From positions 44,571 through 108,570 of the forward strand of contig NZ_AJTS01000047.1 in NCBI RefSeq assembly GCF_000275725.1: DNA of 64,000 nucleotides. The letters are read 5' to 3'. The notes below the pieces were generated by a model, which was not told where the DNA came from, searched no databases, and worked only from the letters and a program-made list of their open reading frames with translations. The translations under genes were made by a program, and so were the position numbers. Positions 28,154 to 37,911 of this stretch are shown in pieces (the first letter of the stretch is position 1; each line of letters opens with the position of its first letter). This DNA comes from Vreelandella stevensii S18214. Its GTDB lineage: Bacteria > Pseudomonadota > Gammaproteobacteria > Pseudomonadales > Halomonadaceae.

Positions 28154-28222
28154 GCCTTGACGTTCGCCAAGGCTCGCCGCTTAACTAGCGCATCACGCTT
28201 CGCGTCGATACGTAGGATGCGC
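28154..28222 (+). repeat. Inverted repeats beyond the tnpB 5' end
   Basis: Two dyads lie in the 28113-28556 gap: GCCTTG/CAAGGC (28154-28173) and GCGCATC/GATGCGC (28188-28194 and 28216-28222). They may mark the element's left end. A short ACTCA/TGAGT dyad follows. Apart from the scrap at 28246 and the rpsT leader, I see nothing else in this gap. Confidence 0.4.
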
Positions 28223-28245
28223 GGCTGACTTACTCAATGAGTTAG

Positions 28246-28323
28246 GCATGCAAGTGGTTGCGCAAGTCCTACGAGCGGCTTGAGAAGCTGAAGTCGCAGC
28301 TTGAAACCATTGACAACGGCTAG
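28246..28323 (+). pseudogene. Coding-like scrap right of the TnpB element
   Basis: A plus-strand frame opens after a TAG at 28243 and ends in TAG at 28321. It reads ACKWLRKSYERLEKLKSQ and then LETIDNG, a helical, charged C-terminus. It has no start of its own. It could be the tail of a gene broken by the element, perhaps the same one as the scrap at 26632, but I cannot show that they belong together. Confidence 0.3.
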
Positions 28324-28556
28324 CAAGCACGCTTGACGCGTGATAGACTACGCCATCCTCTCAGACAAGACCCGTGAACGGGCAGCGAAATGACTGCTCG
28401 TTACACTATTTGGCAGAATTGAAAGTGCTGCCAAATCAATCGGTTGTTGTGGAAAGATTCGTACGGAAATGTCGTGCCAAGGCAATTGCCAGCCGACAGA
28501 CACATAGTTAATCCGTTGCCGTTGATGGGCAACCTTTATTCTCCAAGGAGATACCT

Positions 28557-28823
28557 GTGGCGAACAGCAAGCAAGCACGCAAGCGCGCCCGCCAGGCCGA
28601 GACTCGTCGCGTCCTGAAATCCAGCCAGCGCAGCATGGTCCGCACTTACATCAAGCGCGTGATCAAGGCGATCAACACTGGCGATCATGGCAAGGCCATG
28701 GAAGAGTTCAAGGTCATGCAGCCGGTCGTTGACCGCATTGCTGACAAGGACGTGCTTTCCAAGAAGAAAGCAGCGCGCCTGAAAAGCCGCTTGAACAAGC
28801 GCATCAAGGCTCTGGCGGCGTAA
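28557..28823 (+). CDS. rpsT: 30S ribosomal protein S20
   Basis: An 88-residue basic protein beginning MANSKQARKRARQAETRR and ending in KSRLNKRIKALAA, the S20 pattern. It binds 16S rRNA early in assembly. The start is GTG at 28557, 6 bases after AAGGAG. E. coli uses the rare UUG at the same place and S20 represses its own translation, so a weak start may be under similar control here. It leads the conserved cluster rpsT-murJ-ribF-ileS-lspA-fkpB-ispH. Confidence 0.97.
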   Translation: MANSKQARKRARQAETRRVLKSSQRSMVRTYIKRVIKAINTGDHGKAMEEFKVMQPVVDRIADKDVLSKKKAARLKSRLNKRIKALAA

Positions 28824-28839
28824 GCCGGCAGTCGCCCTA

Positions 28840-28866
28840 AAAAACCGGCTGCGGCCGGTTTTTTTG
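28840..28866 (+). terminator. Rho-independent terminator of rpsT
   Basis: AAAACCGGC, loop TGCG, GCCGGTTTT at 28841-28862, with more T following, begins about 15 bases after the rpsT stop. Confidence 0.9.
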
Positions 28867-28922
28867 TGTCCAAACGTTGCCCGTGCTGCTTGAGCCCCCC
28901 TTTTCTCAGTATGGAACCAGTG

Positions 28923-30500
28923 ATGAGTGCGAAGACACCGCCGCAAGCCAATATGTCGCCGCCGCGCCGAGGGCTGATGCGCTCTGGACTGGTGGTGAGC
29001 GCCATGACCATGATCTCGCGGGTCATGGGGCTGGTGCGGGATGTGGTGGTTGCCACCTTCCTGGGGGCGGGCAACGGGTCCGATGCCTTCTTCGTGGCGT
29101 TCAAGATTCCCAATTTCATGCGCCGACTGTTCGCCGAAGGGGCCTTCAATCAGGCCTTTGTGCCGGTGTTGTCGGAGTACTCGACCCAGCGCAGCAAGCA
29201 GGAAATTCGTGAGCTGCTCAATGCGGTGGCGGGCAGCCTGACCGCCATCCTGGCGCTGATCACGGCGTTTGCCATGCTCGGTGCGCCCTGGCTGGTATGG
29301 CTGTTTGCGCCAGGCTTTGGGCGTGACCCCGACAAGCTGGCCATGACCGCCGACATGCTGCGCTTGACCTTCCCCTACCTGCTGCTGATTTCCTTGACGG
29401 CCTTTTCCGGCAGTGTTCTGAATACCTGGAACCGCTTTGCCGTTCCTGCGTTTACGCCAGTGTTGCTCAATCTTTCGTTGATCGGGGCGGCGCTGTTTTT
29501 AATGCCTCTGATGGAAGAGCCTGCCATGGCGCTGGCCTGGGGGGTGCTGATTGCCGGTGCTGCCCAGCTCGCCTTTCAGGTGCCGTTTTTGCTGCGCCTG
29601 GGGCTATTGCCAACGCCATGGCCCAACTTCGCCCATGATGGGGTCAAGCGTATTCTCAAGCTGATGGCTCCGGCGCTGTTTGGCGTATCGGTGTCGCAGA
29701 TCAACCTGTTGCTGGATACGGTGTTGGCGTCGCTGCTGGTGGCCGGTAGCGTCTCCTGGCTCTACTACTCGGACCGTTTGGTGGAGCTGCCGCTGGGCGT
29801 GTTTGGGGTAGCCATTGGTACCATCATCCTGCCCGCGCTTTCCAAGCGCCACGCAGAGCAGTCCAGCGAACATTTCGCTGCCATGCTGGACTGGGCCATT
29901 CGCGTGGTGCTGTTGCTGGGCGTGCCTGCGGCGCTGGCGCTGGCGGTGCTGGCCGAGCCTTTCCTGATCACGCTGTTCCACTATGGGGCGATGACCGAGG
30001 TGGATATTCAGATGGCAGCCATGAGTCTGCGCGCCTATGCGTTCGGTCTGGTGGCCTTCATGCTGATCAAGGTGCTGGCCCCTGGCTTCTTTGCCCGCCA
30101 GGACACCAAAACCCCCGTGAAGGTCGGGATCGTCGCCATGGTCGCCAACATGCTGCTCAATTTGCTGCTGATCTGGCCGCTGGCGCACGCAGGGCTGGCG
30201 CTGGCCACGGCGCTGTCGGCGTTCCTGAACGCGGGGTTGCTGGGCTACCTGTTGTATCGTCAGGGCGTGCTGGTGTTTCAGCCTGGCTGGGGGCGGTACG
30301 CGGTGCAGCTGGGTGGGGGCAGCCTGCTGATGGGGGTGGCACTCTATCTCGTGTCGCCCCACTGGCAGGCGTGGCTGGAGTTCGGCATGTGGCAGCGGAT
30401 TCGCTGGGTGTCCGGACTGGTCGTACTTGGCGGTGGACTCTATTTTCTGTGGCTGACGGCGCTGGGGCTGCGCCCACGGCATTTCAGGATGAATAGCTAG
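28923..30500 (+). CDS. murJ: Lipid II flippase MurJ
   Basis: A 525-residue inner-membrane protein with about 14 spans that moves lipid II across the membrane for peptidoglycan synthesis. Typical MurJ segments are MTMISRVMGLVRDVVVATFL, GNGSDAFFVAFKIPNFMRRL, FAEGAFNQAFVPVLSEY and DRLVELPLGVFGVAIGTIIL. An upstream in-frame ATG at 28866 would lie in the rpsT terminator; the ATG at 28923 fits a short cytoplasmic N-terminus. It has rpsT upstream and ribF downstream, the order found in Pseudomonas. Confidence 0.95.
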   Translation: MSAKTPPQANMSPPRRGLMRSGLVVSAMTMISRVMGLVRDVVVATFLGAGNGSDAFFVAFKIPNFMRRLFAEGAFNQAFVPVLSEYSTQRSKQEIRELLNAVAGSLTAILALITAFAMLGAPWLVWLFAPGFGRDPDKLAMTADMLRLTFPYLLLISLTAFSGSVLNTWNRFAVPAFTPVLLNLSLIGAALFLMPLMEEPAMALAWGVLIAGAAQLAFQVPFLLRLGLLPTPWPNFAHDGVKRILKLMAPALFGVSVSQINLLLDTVLASLLVAGSVSWLYYSDRLVELPLGVFGVAIGTIILPALSKRHAEQSSEHFAAMLDWAIRVVLLLGVPAALALAVLAEPFLITLFHYGAMTEVDIQMAAMSLRAYAFGLVAFMLIKVLAPGFFARQDTKTPVKVGIVAMVANMLLNLLLIWPLAHAGLALATALSAFLNAGLLGYLLYRQGVLVFQPGWGRYAVQLGGGSLLMGVALYLVSPHWQAWLEFGMWQRIRWVSGLVVLGGGLYFLWLTALGLRPRHFRMNS

Positions 30501-30516
30501 GCTGAGGCGGGGCGTT

Positions 30517-30546
30517 GGTCAAGATGGCCCGATGGCAATCTTGACC
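30517..30546 (+). repeat. 9-bp inverted repeat before ribF
   Basis: GGTCAAGAT and ATCTTGACC enclose 12 bases, 57 bases before the ribF start. TATAAT at 30569-30574 lies just downstream. There is no T run. It may be an operator-like dyad or mRNA hairpin. No FMN riboswitch is recognisable in the 100-base gap. Confidence 0.45.
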
Positions 30547-30602
30547 TGCACCAGGCCAGCACGTTCGTTATAATCAAACGCTTTCAAGACGGCAGAGGTG
30601 CC

Positions 30603-31640
30603 ATGCACGTCATTCGAGGTCTGCACAATCTGACACCCTCTCAGCGTGGCTGCGTGGCGACCATCGGTAATTTTGATGGCGTGCATCGCGGCCATCAGGC
30701 GATCCTGCAGCAGTGCCGAGAGCACGCGGCCCGCCTGGGAGTGCCCTTGACCGTGGTGGTCTTCGAGCCGCAGCCACGGGAGTTCTTTGCGGGTGACCAG
30801 GCGCCGCCTCGTCTGACGCGGCTGCGGGAAAAAGTGCGCTTGCTGCACGACCACGGTGCGGAACAGGTGCTTTGCCTGCCGTTCAACGACGCCTTGCGCA
30901 GCCTGACCGGCCGCCAGTTCATCGACCAGGTGTTGATCCAGGGGTTGAACGTCCGCCATCTGGTGGTAGGGGATGATTTCCGTTTTGGCTGTGATCGCCA
31001 GGGCGATTTCGAGCTGCTGGAAGCCGTGGGCAGTCACCATGGGTTTGGCGTCGAAAATACTCACACCTTCACGGTGGCAGGGGAGCGTGTATCGAGCACC
31101 CGGGTGCGTACCTTGCTGGCCAGCGGCAATTTCGAGGTGGCGGCGCGCCTGCTGGGCAGGGCCTATTCGCTGCATGGCCGCGTGGTGCGCGATCAGCAGT
31201 TGGGGCGCACCATCGGTGTGCCCACGGCCAATTTGCCGCTACTGCCCCAGCCGCTGACGCTGCGCGGCGTGTTTGCCGTGGTGGCCGAGCTGCCGAACGG
31301 TGCTCGCCTGCCCGCCGTGGCCAACGTCGGTTTTCGGCCCACCGTGGGGGCCAAACGGCCCACCCTCGAAGTGCATCTGCTGGACTTTTCCGGCGACCTG
31401 TATGGTCAGCGGCTGACGGTTTACCCTTGCGCACGGTTGCGCGGGGAAGTGAAGTTCGACGATTTCGACGCGCTGAAGGCGCAGATTCAACACGACCAGG
31501 CCAGGGCGCGCCGCTATTTTGCGGCGGCTGAGGCTGGCGTAGCACGTACTCTTCCGCTGGCCTCGGCCCCGCTTGGGCGTGAGACCGCTTCTTCTGATTT
31601 CACTTCGGCGGATAACGACGCCGATGCTAACGACGGCTGA
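30603..31640 (+). CDS. ribF: Bifunctional riboflavin kinase/FAD synthetase
   Basis: A 345-residue enzyme that phosphorylates riboflavin to FMN and adenylates it to FAD. The N-terminal FAD synthetase domain has the nucleotidyltransferase signature [16 protein letters not shown] and [15 protein letters not shown]. The C-terminal kinase domain contains [23 protein letters not shown] and [16 protein letters not shown] 35-residue low-complexity Ser/Asp-rich tail ends the protein. It begins the ribF-ileS-lspA-fkpB-ispH run, with ileS starting 8 bases after the stop. Confidence 0.96.
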   Translation: MHVIRGLHNLTPSQRGCVATIGNFDGVHRGHQAILQQCREHAARLGVPLTVVVFEPQPREFFAGDQAPPRLTRLREKVRLLHDHGAEQVLCLPFNDALRSLTGRQFIDQVLIQGLNVRHLVVGDDFRFGCDRQGDFELLEAVGSHHGFGVENTHTFTVAGERVSSTRVRTLLASGNFEVAARLLGRAYSLHGRVVRDQQLGRTIGVPTANLPLLPQPLTLRGVFAVVAELPNGARLPAVANVGFRPTVGAKRPTLEVHLLDFSGDLYGQRLTVYPCARLRGEVKFDDFDALKAQIQHDQARARRYFAAAEAGVARTLPLASAPLGRETASSDFTSADNDADANDG

Positions 31641-31648
31641 CCGGAACT

Positions 31649-34480
31649 ATGGATTACAAGCACACGCTAAACCTGCCAGAAACCGACTTTCCCATGCGCG
31701 GCATGCTGCCGAAGCAGGAGCCAGGGCGCGTTTCCCAGTGGCAGGACATGAACCTGTACCAGCGCCTGCGCGAAGCCCGTGCGGGGGCACCGCTGTTCGT
31801 CCTGCACGATGGCCCTCCCTATGCCAACGGCAGCATCCATATCGGTCACGCCGTCAACAAGATTCTCAAGGACATCATCGTCAAGTCCAAGAACCTGGCG
31901 GGCTTCGATGCACCCTACGTGCCGGGTTGGGACTGCCACGGCCTGCCTATCGAGCACAAGGTCGAGACCACCCATGGCAAGCACCTTCCGGCCGATAAAG
32001 CCCGTGAGCTGTGCCGTGAGTACGCCGGTGCCCAGATCGAAACCCAGCTGGTGGATTTCGTGCGCCTGGGGATCATCGGGGACTGGGATCACCCCTACCG
32101 CTCCATGGATTACGCCAACGAGGCGGGCGAGATCCGCGCCCTGGCCGATATGGTCGAAGCGGGCTACGTCTTCAAAGGGCTTAAACCGGTGAACTGGTGC
32201 TTCGACTGTGGTTCGGCGCTGGCCGAGGCGGAAGTCGAGTACGCTGATAAAAAATCTGACGCCATCGACGTGGCCTTCCCCGTGGAAGATGCCGACAAGC
32301 TGGCAGCGGCGTTCGGTCTGAGCGAGCTGGCCAAGCCTGCGGCGGTGGTGATCTGGACCACCACGCCCTGGACCATTCCCGCCAACCAGGCGCTGAACGT
32401 TCACCCCGACTTCACCTACGCGCTGGTGGATACCGGCGAGCGGTTGCTGCTGCTGGCCGAAGAGCTGGTCGAGAGCTGCCTGGAGCGTTTTGGCTTGCAA
32501 GGTGGCGTGGTGGCGACGACTCAGGGCAAACACCTGGATCTGATCAATTTCCGCCATCCGTTCTACGACCGCCTCTCGCCGGTCTATCTGGCGGACTATG
32601 TGGAGTCCGAGGTCGGCAGCACCGGTATTGTTCACTCGGCCCCCTCCTACGGGGTAGACGACTTCAACACCTGCCGTGAGCACGGCATGAGCTTTGACGA
32701 CATGCTTAACCCGGTGCAGGGCAACGGTGTCTATATCGACGACCTGCCGTTCTTTGGCGGCCAGATGATCTGGAAAGCCAACCCGAACATCATCGACAAG
32801 CTGCGTGACGTGAACGCGCTGATGGCCCATACGCCGATCACGCACAGCTATATGCACTGCTGGCGCCACAAGACGCCGGTCATCTATCGTGCCACGGCCC
32901 AGTGGTTCGTCGGCATGGATATCAAAGGCAAGGATGGCAAGACCCTGCGCGAACGGGCGCTGGCCGGTATCGAAGCCACCGAGTTCACCCCTGCCTGGGG
33001 GCAGGCGCGCCTGCACAGCATGATTGCCAACCGCCCGGATTGGTGTATCTCCCGTCAGCGTAACTGGGGCGTGCCGATCCCCTTCTTCCTGCACAGGCAG
33101 ACCGGTGAGCTGCACCCGAACACCGTGTCGCTGATGGAAGAGGCCGCCAAGCGCGTGGAGCAAGAGGGCATCGAAGCGTGGTTCAAGCTGGAACCCTCCG
33201 AGCTGCTGGGCGCGGAAGCCGCCGACTACGAAAAAGTCACCGACACGCTGGACGTGTGGTTCGACTCGGGCACCACCCACCGCCACGTGCTGCGCGGCTC
33301 GCACCCCCATGGCCATGAGAGTGGCCCCCGGGCAGACCTTTACCTGGAAGGCTCGGACCAGCACCGGGGCTGGTTCCATTCCTCGCTGCTGACCGGCGCG
33401 GCCATCGATGGGCATGCGCCTTACCGGCAGCTGCTGACCCACGGCTTCACCGTCGATGCCCAGGGGCGCAAGATGTCCAAGTCCATCGGTAACGTGGTGG
33501 CCCCGCAAAGCGTGATGGACAAGCTGGGGGCGGACATTCTGCGCTTGTGGGTCGCCTCGACGGACTACTCCGGCGAGATGGCCGTCTCCGACGAAATTCT
33601 CAAGCGTACGGCCGACGTCTATCGCCGTATTCGCAACACGGCCCGCTTCCTGCTGTCCAACCTGAGCGGTTTTGACCCTGCTCGGGATCAGGTGGCGTTC
33701 GGCGATATGCTGGCGCTGGACCAGTGGGTAGTGGACCGTGCGGCTCAGCTGCAGGGCCGTATCGAAAAAGCGTATGAAGAGTACCGCTTCCTGGATGTCT
33801 ACCAGCAGGTGCACGGTTTCTGCGCACGGGAGCTGGGTGGTTTCTACCTGGATGTCATCAAGGACCGCCAGTACACCACGCAAACCGACTCGCTGGCCCG
33901 TCGCAGTGCGCAAACTGCGCTGTATCACGTGGTGGAAGCGTTGAGCCGCTGGGTGGCCCCGATTCTGTCGTTCACCGCCGAAGAGATTTTCGAGCATATC
34001 CCCGGCCAGCGTGGCGACAGCGTGCTGCTGGAGACCTACTACACAGGCCTCTCCACGCTGGACGAGGGTGCCGAGATGGGCCGGGCGTTCTGGGAGCAGG
34101 TGCTGGAAGTGAAGCACTCGGTGAACAAGTGCCTGGAAGATGCCCGTAACGCCAAAGTGATCAAGGGCAGCCTGGCGGCGGAAGTCACGCTTTACGTGAA
34201 CGACGAACTGCACACGGCGCTGGCCAAGCTGGGCGACGAGCTGCGTTTTGTGATGCTCACCAGTGAAGTGCATCTGGCACCGCTGGCCGATGCGGCCGGT
34301 GCCGAAAGTACCGAGCTTGAGGGTTTGAAGGTAGCCGTCAACGCCAGTGAACATGCCAAGTGCGAGCGCTGCTGGCACCACCGCGCCGATGTGGGCAGTT
34401 TTGCCGCCCATCCGGACCTGTGTGGCCGCTGTGTGAGCAACTTGCCCGAAGGCAGTGGAGAGATTCGTTACTATGCCTAA
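31649..34480 (+). CDS. ileS: Isoleucyl-tRNA synthetase
   Basis: A 943-residue class I synthetase. The HIGH motif is in [18 protein letters not shown] and KMSKS in [12 protein letters not shown]. The editing domain lies between ([14 protein letters not shown], residues about 230-245), and the C-terminal zinc finger is [12 protein letters not shown] ... CGRC. The catalytic segment [12 protein letters not shown] confirms IleS. The length equals the E. coli enzyme within a few residues. It starts 8 bases after ribF and overlaps lspA by 8 bases. Confidence 0.97.
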   Translation: MDYKHTLNLPETDFPMRGMLPKQEPGRVSQWQDMNLYQRLREARAGAPLFVLHDGPPYANGSIHIGHAVNKILKDIIVKSKNLAGFDAPYVPGWDCHGLPIEHKVETTHGKHLPADKARELCREYAGAQIETQLVDFVRLGIIGDWDHPYRSMDYANEAGEIRALADMVEAGYVFKGLKPVNWCFDCGSALAEAEVEYADKKSDAIDVAFPVEDADKLAAAFGLSELAKPAAVVIWTTTPWTIPANQALNVHPDFTYALVDTGERLLLLAEELVESCLERFGLQGGVVATTQGKHLDLINFRHPFYDRLSPVYLADYVESEVGSTGIVHSAPSYGVDDFNTCREHGMSFDDMLNPVQGNGVYIDDLPFFGGQMIWKANPNIIDKLRDVNALMAHTPITHSYMHCWRHKTPVIYRATAQWFVGMDIKGKDGKTLRERALAGIEATEFTPAWGQARLHSMIANRPDWCISRQRNWGVPIPFFLHRQTGELHPNTVSLMEEAAKRVEQEGIEAWFKLEPSELLGAEAADYEKVTDTLDVWFDSGTTHRHVLRGSHPHGHESGPRADLYLEGSDQHRGWFHSSLLTGAAIDGHAPYRQLLTHGFTVDAQGRKMSKSIGNVVAPQSVMDKLGADILRLWVASTDYSGEMAVSDEILKRTADVYRRIRNTARFLLSNLSGFDPARDQVAFGDMLALDQWVVDRAAQLQGRIEKAYEEYRFLDVYQQVHGFCARELGGFYLDVIKDRQYTTQTDSLARRSAQTALYHVVEALSRWVAPILSFTAEEIFEHIPGQRGDSVLLETYYTGLSTLDEGAEMGRAFWEQVLEVKHSVNKCLEDARNAKVIKGSLAAEVTLYVNDELHTALAKLGDELRFVMLTSEVHLAPLADAAGAESTELEGLKVAVNASEHAKCERCWHHRADVGSFAAHPDLCGRCVSNLPEGSGEIRYYA

Positions 34481-35009
34481 CACCGTGAGCGGCACGGAAG
34501 CGTCGACCCACCAGCGTCCGCCCATGCGGCGGCCGCTGCGCTGGCTATGGCTGGCGGTGGCGGTGATCGTGCTGGATTTGCTGACCAAATACGCCGCCAG
34601 CCATTTTTTGAGTTATGCACAGCCGGTTGAAGTGCTGCCGTTTTTCAACCTGACCCTGCTGCACAATACCGGCGCGGCCTTCAGCTTCCTGGCTGACCAT
34701 CCTGGCTGGCAGCGCTGGTTCTTTGCCACGGTGGCCATTGGCGCCAGCATAGGGCTGACCGTGTGGCTCTCCAGGGTGCGGGCAGACGAAAAGCTGCTGG
34801 CCATCGCGCTGCCGTTGATCATCGGTGGCGCGCTGGGCAACCTGTATGATCGGCTCATTCACGGCTATGTCGTGGACTTTCTCTCATTCCACGTGGCGGG
34901 CTGGTACTACCCGGCTTTCAACGTGGCCGATATTGGTATTACGCTGGGTGCCGTGGGGCTTATCTGGGAGTCGTTCATGGGCGATCGACGCCGTAAAAAA
35001 ATGGCCTGA
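34473..35009 (+). CDS. lspA: Lipoprotein signal peptidase (signal peptidase II)
   Basis: A 178-residue aspartyl protease with four membrane spans that cleaves prolipoproteins after lipid attachment. Conserved boxes are [30 protein letters not shown] (the first catalytic Asp is in VVDFL) and [11 protein letters not shown] (the second is in NVADI). The ATG at 34473 lies inside ileS, so it is co-translated. A substrate in the window is the lipoprotein BamD. Confidence 0.95.
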   Translation: MPNTVSGTEASTHQRPPMRRPLRWLWLAVAVIVLDLLTKYAASHFLSYAQPVEVLPFFNLTLLHNTGAAFSFLADHPGWQRWFFATVAIGASIGLTVWLSRVRADEKLLAIALPLIIGGALGNLYDRLIHGYVVDFLSFHVAGWYYPAFNVADIGITLGAVGLIWESFMGDRRRKKMA

Positions 35010-35037
35010 ACGCCCCCGCGCCTACCTGTGAGGAACT

Positions 35038-35481
35038 ATGGACTACCTAATTGACGATGGCATGGAAATCACCCTCCACTTCACGTTGAAGCTGGAGGAC
35101 GGCACAGTGGTGGATTCCACCAAAGAGAAAGCGGCTGCCACGTTTCAATATGGCGATGGCAACTTGCCGCCGGGTTTCGAGCACCCCATCAAGGGCATGG
35201 CCTCCGGCCAGAGCGGGTCATTCCAGATTACCCCGGAGCATGCCTTCGGTCAGCATAATCCGCAGAATATCCAGACCTTGAAGCGAGCAGATTTTGGTGA
35301 CGACGAGCCCGAGGTGGGCATGGTCATGTCGTTTGCCGACAAGGCGGGAACGGAACTGCCGGGCGTGGTCAAAACAGTAGAAGGTGACCGCGTGGAGGTC
35401 GATTTCAACCACCCGCTGGCAGGGCGCACGCTGACGTTCGAGGTCGAAGTGCTCAACGTCACGCCGATCACCAAACACTAA
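35038..35481 (+). CDS. fkpB: FKBP-type peptidyl-prolyl cis-trans isomerase
   Basis: A 147-residue isomerase of the SlpA/FkpB type. MEITLHFTLKLEDGTVVDST and the active-site segment FQYGDGNLPPGFEHPIKGMA are typical, and the insert-in-flap domain (ITPEHAFGQHNPQNIQ) is present. It catalyses proline isomerisation and has chaperone activity in the cytoplasm. GAGGA about 5 bases before the ATG serves as ribosome binding site. The position between lspA and ispH matches E. coli. Confidence 0.95.
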   Translation: MDYLIDDGMEITLHFTLKLEDGTVVDSTKEKAAATFQYGDGNLPPGFEHPIKGMASGQSGSFQITPEHAFGQHNPQNIQTLKRADFGDDEPEVGMVMSFADKAGTELPGVVKTVEGDRVEVDFNHPLAGRTLTFEVEVLNVTPITKH

Positions 35482-35517
35482 TTTCCCGAGCGATGCAGGT
35501 TGCATCAAGGCGCATTT

Positions 35518-36498
35518 ATGCAGTCATCAGAGTCATCTCAGCCCATTCAGATCAAGCTGGCTAACCCGCGCGGATTCTGCGCCGGGGTCGACCGTGCGAT
35601 CGATATCGTCAATCGCGCGCTGGATGTCTTCGGCCCGCCGATTTATGTGCGCCATGAAGTCGTGCACAACCGCTTCGTGGTGGAAACGCTGCGCGAGCGC
35701 GGGGCAGTCTTCGTCGAAGAACTCCATGAAGTGCCCGACGATGTGATCGTCATCTTCTCGGCCCACGGCGTTTCCCGAGCGGTTCAGCAGGATGCCGAAC
35801 AGCGTGGTCTGAAAGTTTTCGATGCCACTTGCCCGCTGGTCACCAAGGTACACATGGAAGTGCTGCGCTACGCCAAACGCGGCCAGGAGTGCATTCTCAT
35901 CGGGCATGAAGGCCACCCCGAAGTCGAAGGCACCATGGGGCGCTACGACACTTCCCATGGGGGCAAGATCTATCTGGTGGAAGACGAACAGGACGTTGCC
36001 AATCTGGTCGTCAACGACCCTGCGGCGCTGGCGTTCGTCACCCAGACCACGCTCTCCATGGACGACACGGCCAAAGTGATCGACGCGCTGCGGGAGAAGT
36101 TTCCCGAGATCCAGGGGCCGCGCAAGGACGATATCTGCTACGCCACTCAAAACCGCCAGGATGCCGTGCGCGAGCTGGCAGCGGACAGCGACCTGGTGCT
36201 GGTCGTGGGCAGCCCCAACAGCTCGAACTCCAACCGCCTGCGGGAGCTTTCCGAGCGCATGGGGACCCCCGCCTATCTGATCGACAATGCCGAGCAGATT
36301 GAGGCTGCCTGGCTCGAAGGCGTCAAGCGCATTGGCGTCACTGCTGGTGCCAGCGCCCCGGAAGTGCTGGTGAAAGGCGTCATCGACCAGTTACAGACGC
36401 TAGGCGCAGAAGCCCCCGTGGAGCTGCAGGGGCGTGAGGAGAACATCACCTTCTCCATGCCCAAAGAGCTACGCGAGCGTGTGATCGTTAGTGAATAA
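35518..36498 (+). CDS. ispH: 4-hydroxy-3-methylbut-2-enyl diphosphate reductase
   Basis: A 326-residue iron-sulfur enzyme of the last step of the MEP isoprenoid pathway. The three cluster-binding cysteines are in [26 protein letters not shown] and [12 protein letters not shown]; the proton-relay [13 protein letters not shown] region and [12 protein letters not shown] are intact. The ATG at 35518 (after AAGGCG) is preferred to one at 35500 because the family begins near the first cysteine. It closes the conserved cluster. Confidence 0.97.
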   Translation: MQSSESSQPIQIKLANPRGFCAGVDRAIDIVNRALDVFGPPIYVRHEVVHNRFVVETLRERGAVFVEELHEVPDDVIVIFSAHGVSRAVQQDAEQRGLKVFDATCPLVTKVHMEVLRYAKRGQECILIGHEGHPEVEGTMGRYDTSHGGKIYLVEDEQDVANLVVNDPAALAFVTQTTLSMDDTAKVIDALREKFPEIQGPRKDDICYATQNRQDAVRELAADSDLVLVVGSPNSSNSNRLRELSERMGTPAYLIDNAEQIEAAWLEGVKRIGVTAGASAPEVLVKGVIDQLQTLGAEAPVELQGREENITFSMPKELRERVIVSE

Positions 36499-36562
36499 TC
36501 ATCAGTGAGACAGCGTTAACACCTGAGCTGTTCATGGAGGTGCAAAGCGTATCGGTTTGGGA

Positions 36563-36577
36563 CATACTCGAAGTATG
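36563..36577 (+). other. Small dyad upstream of the pilin genes
   Basis: CATACT, loop CGA, AGTATG lies 27 bases before the pilE-like start. It could be an operator or a hairpin in the leader; nothing more can be said. Confidence 0.3.
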
Positions 36578-36603
36578 GTTCAGTTGATACGGGAGCACCG
36601 CGC

Positions 36604-37002
36604 GTGCCAGATCGCTCTATTCCCCCTGTGGGTGGCAAATTTCCCCCTCAGGGGTTTACCCTCATCGAGTTGCTGATCGCCGTCGCGATCATCGGTATCA
36701 TCGTCGGTATCGCCTACCCCAGCTATAACCGCTATGTCGAGCGTTCCCTGCGCACCGATGCGCATGCGGGCCTGCTTCAGGCCGCCTCCGAGATGGAGCG
36801 CTGCTATTCACGTCAATACTCCTACAATGACTGCACCGTCACGGCCACCTCGCCCGATGGTAACTACGCCATTACGGTCGCCAATGGTGGTGACGAAGAC
36901 GGTGGTTTCCTGCTAACGGCTTCCAGTGAGCGAGACGATGGCTGCGAACAAGACTTGCAGTACAACGCCCGTGGCGAAAGGCTGCCTGCTGCCTGCTGGT
37001 AA
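36604..37002 (+). CDS. pilE: Type IV minor pilin, PilE-like
   Basis: A 132-residue prepilin. The leader ends in PPQG and the mature protein starts FTLIELLIAVAIIGIIVGIA, the classic type III signal cleaved by PilD and N-methylated at Phe. Glu at mature position 5 is present. The C-terminal globular part has a disulfide-type cysteine pair (CYSRQYSYNDC and later CEQD...ACW). The GTG start at 36604 follows GGGAG. As in Pseudomonas, a pilE-like gene comes right after ispH. Confidence 0.85.
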   Translation: MPDRSIPPVGGKFPPQGFTLIELLIAVAIIGIIVGIAYPSYNRYVERSLRTDAHAGLLQAASEMERCYSRQYSYNDCTVTATSPDGNYAITVANGGDEDGGFLLTASSERDDGCEQDLQYNARGERLPAACW

Positions 37003-37408
37003 GCACCGGCAGCAAGGCGGCTTCTCCTTGGTCGAGGCACTCGTGGCGCTGGTGGTGCTGTCACTTGGCCTGATCAGTATTGCTGCCATGCAGCTGAAAG
37101 CCTTGCAGGCCGTGCAGCGCGGCTATCAGCAAACGCTGGTGAGCGTAGCGGCGCTGGATGCCCAGGAACGGGTCTGGGCGGCAACGCGTCATGCCGAGGG
37201 CTGTCAGGATATCCCGCTTGCCGAGATCGAGCGTGCCTGGCACGCGGCCTGGTTCGCTGCTTCAGGTGGGCCGCTTATCCGCCATGCCAGGGCGGCTGAT
37301 AGCACCATTACCCGGCAAGATTGCCTGTTCGAGGTGACGGTCGGGCTGGACAGCGCGTTGGACGCAAGCGCCCAGTCGCTTGTTTATCCTTTTCAACTCC
37401 CTCTTTAA
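36938..37408 (+). CDS. pilV: Type IV minor pilin, PilV-like
   Basis: A 156-residue prepilin. After a Lys/Gln-rich leader ending in QQGG the mature part begins FSLVEALVALVVLSLGLISI, with the Glu5 of type IV pilins, followed by AAMQLKALQAVQRGYQQT, a common PilV pattern. The coding start overlaps the pilE-like gene by 65 bases. An ATG at 36938 is chosen; a GTG at 36926 or 36971 could also serve because the ribosome binding site is poor. Translation coupling is likely. Confidence 0.75.
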   Translation: MAANKTCSTTPVAKGCLLPAGKHRQQGGFSLVEALVALVVLSLGLISIAAMQLKALQAVQRGYQQTLVSVAALDAQERVWAATRHAEGCQDIPLAEIERAWHAAWFAASGGPLIRHARAADSTITRQDCLFEVTVGLDSALDASAQSLVYPFQLPL

Positions 37409-37425
37409 AGAGTGTGGCGGCGCCT

Positions 37426-37893
37426 ATGGAGAGGCAAAACGGCTTCACCCTGACAGAGATGATGGTGGCCATGGTGGTGGGCGTCACCATTGTGATAGGG
37501 GCAGGGCAGCTCTTCTTGAGCACTCTGCACACATTTAGGCAGACAGAAAGTCTCGGGCGCCAGCAGGAGGCGCTGATTTTCTCCGTTGCCCACATTACGG
37601 CCACGTTACAGCGCCACGGGGCATACGACGATACGGGAGAGCCGTACTACCGGTTACAGTGCGTCCCGTCAGCCAGTGAGTGTCGCTGCACACTACAGGA
37701 TATGTCGCGAGCGCAGCCGCTGGTGACCTTCCAGGCTGCAGAGGGTGCCTCCTGTGCACGCGATGAACCCGTCGGCACCGTCGTTGGACAGGCGTCTGAC
37801 GTGTATCAAGTAGTGTTGCCGTTAGGACCCAGTGGTCAAGCAGTCACTTTTCATGTGGCCCATCGTGAAGCGTTATTCCATCCGGATGAATAG
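37426..37893 (+). CDS. Type IV minor pilin, PilW-like
   Basis: A 155-residue prepilin that begins MERQNG and continues FTLTEMMVAMVVGVTIVIGA, with cleavage after Gly6. The conserved Glu5 is present. Four cysteines occur in a cluster (LQCVPSASECRCTL and later SCARDE). Classical PilW proteins are longer (over 250 residues from memory), so this is a compact version. It lies 17 bases after pilV and 18 bases before the PilX-like gene, in one transcript. Confidence 0.72.
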   Translation: MERQNGFTLTEMMVAMVVGVTIVIGAGQLFLSTLHTFRQTESLGRQQEALIFSVAHITATLQRHGAYDDTGEPYYRLQCVPSASECRCTLQDMSRAQPLVTFQAAEGASCARDEPVGTVVGQASDVYQVVLPLGPSGQAVTFHVAHREALFHPDE

Positions 37894-37911
37894 CCTGGGG
37901 GGCTCGAGCAG

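Larger units (their letters stand above)
26758..28175 (-). mobile_element. Solitary IS1341-like (IS605-family) TnpB element
   Basis: One tnpB-type gene without tnpA, bounded on the right end (low coordinates) by the GTGTTCAC hairpin. The left end is uncertain; a 6-bp hairpin (GCCTTG/CAAGGC, 28154-28173) upstream of tnpB may be the subterminal structure. No target duplication is expected for this family. It lies between rpoH and rpsT, with coding-like scraps on both sides. Confidence 0.65.

Noticed and set aside
30501-30602. FMN riboswitch before ribF
   Set aside because: The gap is about 100 bases and contains none of the conserved RFN-element sequence (such as AGGGC/GGGUGAAAUUCCC-like blocks).
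31667-34588. A 973-residue open frame on the minus strand
   Set aside because: It is the antisense shadow of ileS, which has all catalytic motifs. Long shadows are common in GC-rich genes.
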